Source: an uncultured Bacillota bacterium (GTDB taxonomy: Bacteria; Bacillota; UBA994; UBA5500). Taken from it: a stretch of 8,913 bases of DNA. The translations under genes were made by a program, and so were the position numbers. The DNA lies in contig CALNBW010000342.1 in the NCBI GenBank assembly GCA_937874815.1, positions 1-8,913 on the forward strand, in the 5' to 3' direction. Positions 6,365-8,913 of this stretch are shown one piece after another. Position 1 is the stretch's first letter, and each line of letters starts with the position of its first letter. Below the pieces are notes generated by a model, which saw only the letters and a program-made list of their open reading frames with translations, ran no database searches and was not told the origin of the DNA.

Positions 6365-6907
6365 ATGAAGGTCTTGATGCACGCCTGCTGCGGCCCTTGT
6401 GCTTCTTATTCCGTAGAAGCCCTTCGCGAGGCCGGGCACGACGTTTATGGCTACTTTTATAACCCCAATATTCATCCTTCGCAGGAGTACCAGCGCCGCT
6501 GGGAATCTTCTAAGCAGTTGGCGGAGGCAGTAGAGTTGCCTATCCTTGAGCCTGGTGCCTACGAATACCAAGAGTGGTTGCGCCAAGTTGCCTGGCGTGA
6601 GCAAGTACGCTGCCCTCTCTGTTACCAGATGCGCCTAGAGCAAACGGCGCGCATTGCCAAGCATGGCAAGTTTGATGCCTTTACCACCACCTTGCTCATT
6701 AGCCCTTACCAGAAACACGAAGTGCTGAAGCAGACGGGCGAGGCCATCGCTGCCGCTTACGACATCCCTTTTCTTTATATGGACTTTCGCCCCGGTTTCA
6801 AACGCAGCGTGGAGCTCTCCAAAGAAATGGGCCTCTACCGACAGCAGTACTGCGGCTGCATCTACAGCGAAGCCGAACGCTACGCCCAGGACAGGGGACG
6901 GAGCTAG
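6365..6907 (+). CDS. queH: Epoxyqueuosine reductase QueH
   Basis: This 180-residue protein belongs to the QueH (DUF208) family, which reduces epoxyqueuosine to queuosine in tRNA, the last step of queuosine synthesis and an alternative to the cobalamin enzyme QueG. Diagnostic residues are HACCGPC (6-12, with C8, C9 and C12), the FYNPNIHP stretch (31-38), RCPLCYQMRL (82-91, with C83 and C86), TTTLLISPYQ (107-116), and YCGCIYS (162-168, with C163 and C165). These cysteines should hold a [4Fe-4S] cluster and contribute to the metal site described for the Thermotoga enzyme. Its start codon follows the hemZ stop with no gap. AGGAG (6353-6357) lies inside the hemZ end, seven bases upstream, so translation is coupled. 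No queuosine precursor genes are nearby, which suggests salvage or genes elsewhere. The last residues (AQDRGRS) derive from a GGACAGGGGACGG stretch. Confidence 0.95.
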   Translation: MKVLMHACCGPCASYSVEALREAGHDVYGYFYNPNIHPSQEYQRRWESSKQLAEAVELPILEPGAYEYQEWLRQVAWREQVRCPLCYQMRLEQTARIAKHGKFDAFTTTLLISPYQKHEVLKQTGEAIAAAYDIPFLYMDFRPGFKRSVELSKEMGLYRQQYCGCIYSEAERYAQDRGRS

Positions 6908-6929
6908 CGCCTGCAAAAATTTGACATAT

Positions 6930-6958
6930 CAGCCGCTGCATACAGCGGCTGTTTTTTT
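6930..6958 (+). terminator. Intrinsic terminator of hemZ-queH
   Basis: A perfect nine-base GC-rich stem, CAGCCGCTG (6930-6938) with CAGCGGCTG (6943-6951), has the loop CATA and is followed at once by seven T residues (6952-6958). It lies 23 bases after the queH stop and separates that operon from the cluster starting at 7018. Confidence 0.93.
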
Positions 6959-7017
6959 GCCGCCAAGCAGGTGATTGTATGCTGTGTTCAGAATAGATTG
7001 TAGAGGGGGGTGGACGG

Positions 7018-7641
7018 ATGCGCAAATTTAACCTGATACTAGCCGTGATAGCTTTGGCGTTATTGCCGTTAACATGTTCATATAACCTGTATCTTCTGCG
7101 GCGTCCGTTTCTTATGCAAAGGCCGGAAGTAGATCAGAGCGCCCGGGCAATTTTGAACAAGATACCCGGAGGCCGCGTGCTGAAATACCAGATTGGGCGC
7201 AGTCTTCTGCAGGGAGCTAGTTACAAGCTGTACATTGATCATTATCATGACGGAGAATTGGTGGAACGGCACGACCGATCTAGCGGGGGCATAGACTCGT
7301 GGATAGGAACGCAACCTTTCGCCCAGCTATATATCTATTCGGGAACTGATCGGGAAGCAGGTGATTGCTGGTTTGGATTCGGCCCTGCTTATGGCACCCT
7401 ACGCTTCAAACCGGCGGACGACTATTATCACCCTGTTTTTGAGGGGCCCGATAAGCTCCGTTTTGAGAAGAACAAGCCACTTACATTGGCCGTTCTGGCG
7501 TTTTCTGATCAGGTCTGGCCCTCTTCCCAACCTGGACCTGCCTTCGATAAAAAAGGTGCACTTAAGCCAGAGGCGCTGCAGCATGGCGACATTTTCTTAG
7601 TGCAGCTTGAGTTTACGGACTCGTTGGCACCAATAGAGTGA
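7018..7641 (+). CDS. Unrecognised membrane-anchored protein, paralog 1
   Basis: I do not recognise this 207-residue protein. MRKFN is followed by one hydrophobic segment (about 5-22), then YLLRRP (25-30) and a soluble, probably beta-rich remainder. A cysteine at position 20 follows PLT, which is not a proper lipobox, so a transmembrane anchor is more likely than a lipoprotein. It shares its N terminus, YQIGR (57-61), YIDHYHDGELVER (72-84), FA at 101-102 and KLRF (146-149) with the incomplete protein beginning at 8449, so the two are paralogs. The soluble part may lie outside the membrane, although the basic residues on both sides of the helix leave the orientation unclear. GAGGGGGG (7003-7010) is a good ribosome binding site seven bases upstream. 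It opens a three-gene cluster after a strong terminator, with 31 bases to the next gene. Confidence 0.8.
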   Translation: MRKFNLILAVIALALLPLTCSYNLYLLRRPFLMQRPEVDQSARAILNKIPGGRVLKYQIGRSLLQGASYKLYIDHYHDGELVERHDRSSGGIDSWIGTQPFAQLYIYSGTDREAGDCWFGFGPAYGTLRFKPADDYYHPVFEGPDKLRFEKNKPLTLAVLAFSDQVWPSSQPGPAFDKKGALKPEALQHGDIFLVQLEFTDSLAPIE

Positions 7642-7672
7642 AAGACAAATGTAGTTAGAAAGGAGCCACGAT

Positions 7673-8428
7673 ATGGCAGAGTTAAAAGCGGGCTTCGATG
7701 TGGTACGTAAGCATCACTGGCTGTGGTTATTGCCGGTTGTGCTGTCGTTAGGTGGGCTGTTTCTGAATATGCTGCTGCTAGGGGAGTGGCCGCTGTCCCC
7801 GCCTGGTTTACATTTCAAAGCTACCATTCCAGCTTCCATACCTGAAATAGGCAATATAATACCTGGTCCCAATTTAGGGCTTGCATCCGGCTCATTTGGC
7901 GTATTTGTGCTTGCTTTAGTAGTAACGTTGTTCAAGACCTTCCTCAATGCAGGCTATTTGGCCGGAGGGGTGCGAGCGCTGAAGGGAGAGTCAGTTGATA
8001 TGCCCACCTTTTGGGCCGACTGTCAGCATTTCTTTAAGCGCTCGTTGCTCATAGGGCTCTTGCTGCTCTTTGCCGCGCCTGTTTCCTTTGCTGTTCTAGC
8101 TGCCATCCATCCTATAGTAGCGCTAGTGGCGGCATTCGTGGCTATTATTTACCTGTTCTTCTGGCAAATCGCCATCGTCTATGAGGACCTAGGTCTGCGA
8201 GAGGGTTTCACCCGTGGGCATACGATCATGCGAGAGAACCTGTCCGAAATAGTGCCGCTCCTGTTAATTATCCTCCTTATGAGCGGGGTTGCCAGCCTAA
8301 TCTTGAGCCCGTTAGCTCGGTACTATTGGGGCCATCTATTAGCAATACTAATCTGGTCCTTTGTAGGGGCGTCGCTTTTCATTGCATTGATTCATCGCTA
8401 TAGCGAGCTTGCAGGACAGAGACAATAG
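7673..8428 (+). CDS. Six-helix membrane protein of unknown function
   Basis: This is a 251-residue integral membrane protein with about six hydrophobic segments (roughly 15-37, 73-97, 124-144, 146-170, 192-213 and 219-241). A loop of about 35 residues between the first two (38-72) is rich in Pro, Gly and Ile. The N-terminal pattern (LKAGFDVVRKHHWLWLLPV) and the cytoplasmic-type stretch YEDLGLREGFTRGHTIMREN (170-189), between the fourth and fifth helices, recall membrane proteins of the DUF975/DUF4013 type, whose roles are poorly known. This is resemblance by eye only. AAAGGAG (7659-7665), seven bases before the ATG, is a strong ribosome binding site. It lies between the two paralogs with gaps of 31 and 20 bases on the same strand, so all three are probably co-transcribed and may form one membrane complex. 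No catalytic motif or ATP-binding partner is visible. Confidence 0.82.
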   Translation: MAELKAGFDVVRKHHWLWLLPVVLSLGGLFLNMLLLGEWPLSPPGLHFKATIPASIPEIGNIIPGPNLGLASGSFGVFVLALVVTLFKTFLNAGYLAGGVRALKGESVDMPTFWADCQHFFKRSLLIGLLLLFAAPVSFAVLAAIHPIVALVAAFVAIIYLFFWQIAIVYEDLGLREGFTRGHTIMRENLSEIVPLLLIILLMSGVASLILSPLARYYWGHLLAILIWSFVGASLFIALIHRYSELAGQRQ

Positions 8429-8448
8429 AATGCATATGAGGTGGTCGG

Positions 8449-8913
8449 ATGCGCAAGTTTAACCTGACGCTGGCTGCCATAGCCTTGGCCTTATTACTAC
8501 TGAATTGCTCATTTGGTGTTTATCTCTTGCGGCGCCCACTGTTCATACAGAAACCGCTGGATCAGATAGATGCCGGTCAAACAGGCCTTACGGATGGCAA
8601 GCCTGCGCAGTATGTACTGAGATACCAGATAGGCAGGATCCCTTTGCAGAAACTTGAGTATAGGCACTACATAGAGCACTACAAAGACGGGAAATTTGTG
8701 GAGCGGGTCAACATCTGTAGTGGTAATGCAAACATATTATTGGGTAGTGATTCTTTTGCTGATATTTATCTAGCTTTTGGTTCCGATGACAAACCAAATA
8801 CTTATTGGCTTGGTGCTGGTCGGCCCTATATCTTTTTTCGAGCTTCGTATGGTATCACCCTGGATGATGCTTATCCATCCCCGGTTCTCATCGGACATAA
8901 AAAGCTGCGTTTC
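8449..8913 (+). CDS. Unrecognised membrane-anchored protein, paralog 2 (3' end missing)
   Basis: An open frame of 155 codons runs to the window edge without a stop. It starts MRKFNL, has a hydrophobic segment (about 5-22) with cysteine at 20 after LLN, then YLLRRP at 25-30, exactly as in the protein at 7018-7641. Further matches are YQIGR (59-63), YIEHYKDGKFVER (74-86), SG (91-92), FA (103-104) and KLRF (152-155). By comparison with paralog 1 about 50 to 60 residues are missing. The divergence outside these blocks shows an old duplication, not a recent one. GAGG (8438-8441), seven bases upstream of the ATG, serves as ribosome binding site, and the leader itself resembles that of paralog 1. 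It lies 20 bases after the six-helix protein gene, in the same operon. Function is unknown. Confidence 0.8.
   Translation, partial: MRKFNLTLAAIALALLLLNCSFGVYLLRRPLFIQKPLDQIDAGQTGLTDGKPAQYVLRYQIGRIPLQKLEYRHYIEHYKDGKFVERVNICSGNANILLGSDSFADIYLAFGSDDKPNTYWLGAGRPYIFFRASYGITLDDAYPSPVLIGHKKLRF

Noticed and set aside
7063..7080. Lipobox call for the 7018 gene product
   Set aside because: Residues before C20 are P-L-T, and N in the paralog, which break the usual small residue before the lipidated cysteine, so it is not annotated as a lipoprotein.
6965..7367. Exact 13-base repeat AAGCAGGTGATTG at 6965-6977 and 7355-7367
   Set aside because: A 13-base match within about 9 kb is expected by chance. One copy is coding and there is no third copy or structure.
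1..8913. CRISPR array, insertion sequence, phage or toxin-antitoxin module
   Set aside because: No regularly spaced repeats, transposase motifs, terminal inverted repeats or small paired toxin-antitoxin frames were seen on either strand.

Overview
The window looks like chromosomal DNA of a Bacillota bacterium, most likely a clostridial or related anaerobic lineage. The reasons are the strong AGGAGG-type ribosome binding sites before almost every gene, a TTG start, compact operons, and the gene content: NatAB-type ABC exporter, HemZ, QueH and an EamA transporter. No species can be named from this alone. No rRNA, tRNA, CRISPR array, insertion sequence or phage gene was seen.

Layout: (1) 1-1597, plus strand: the 3' part of an ABC ATPase gene overlaps a NatB-type permease gene by four bases (ATGA), forming an export pump. 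(2) 1598-1775 is a non-coding leader. 1776-2690 encodes a polytopic membrane protein ending in an M23/LytM-type peptidase domain with an unusual first zinc-site motif. (3) 2745-2775 is a perfect hairpin between convergent genes. (4) 5051 down to 2778, minus strand: an EamA/DMT transporter followed 21 bases later by an intracellular-type GH29 alpha-L-fucosidase, probably one operon. (5) 5045-5194 is a divergent control region. It has a 19-base palindrome (8-base arms) that overlaps the predicted start of transcription in both directions. (6) 5195-6907, plus strand: a short hemZ (radical SAM) directly abuts queH (epoxyqueuosine reductase), and the pair is closed by a strong intrinsic terminator at 6930-6958. 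(7) 7018-8913, plus strand: an unrecognised three-gene cluster in which two paralogous membrane-anchored proteins flank a six-helix membrane protein. The second paralog runs off the window.

How the genes work together: NatA and NatB form one pump. The transporter and fucosidase may handle a fucosylated compound taken up or exported by the cell. HemZ and QueH are both oxygen-sensitive Fe-S enzymes made from one message, but no shared pathway is known. The 7018-8913 cluster is the best candidate for something undescribed, although no function can be read from the sequence. Two starts are best set by ribosome binding sites rather than by the longest open frame: 5051 for the transporter and 5195 for hemZ.
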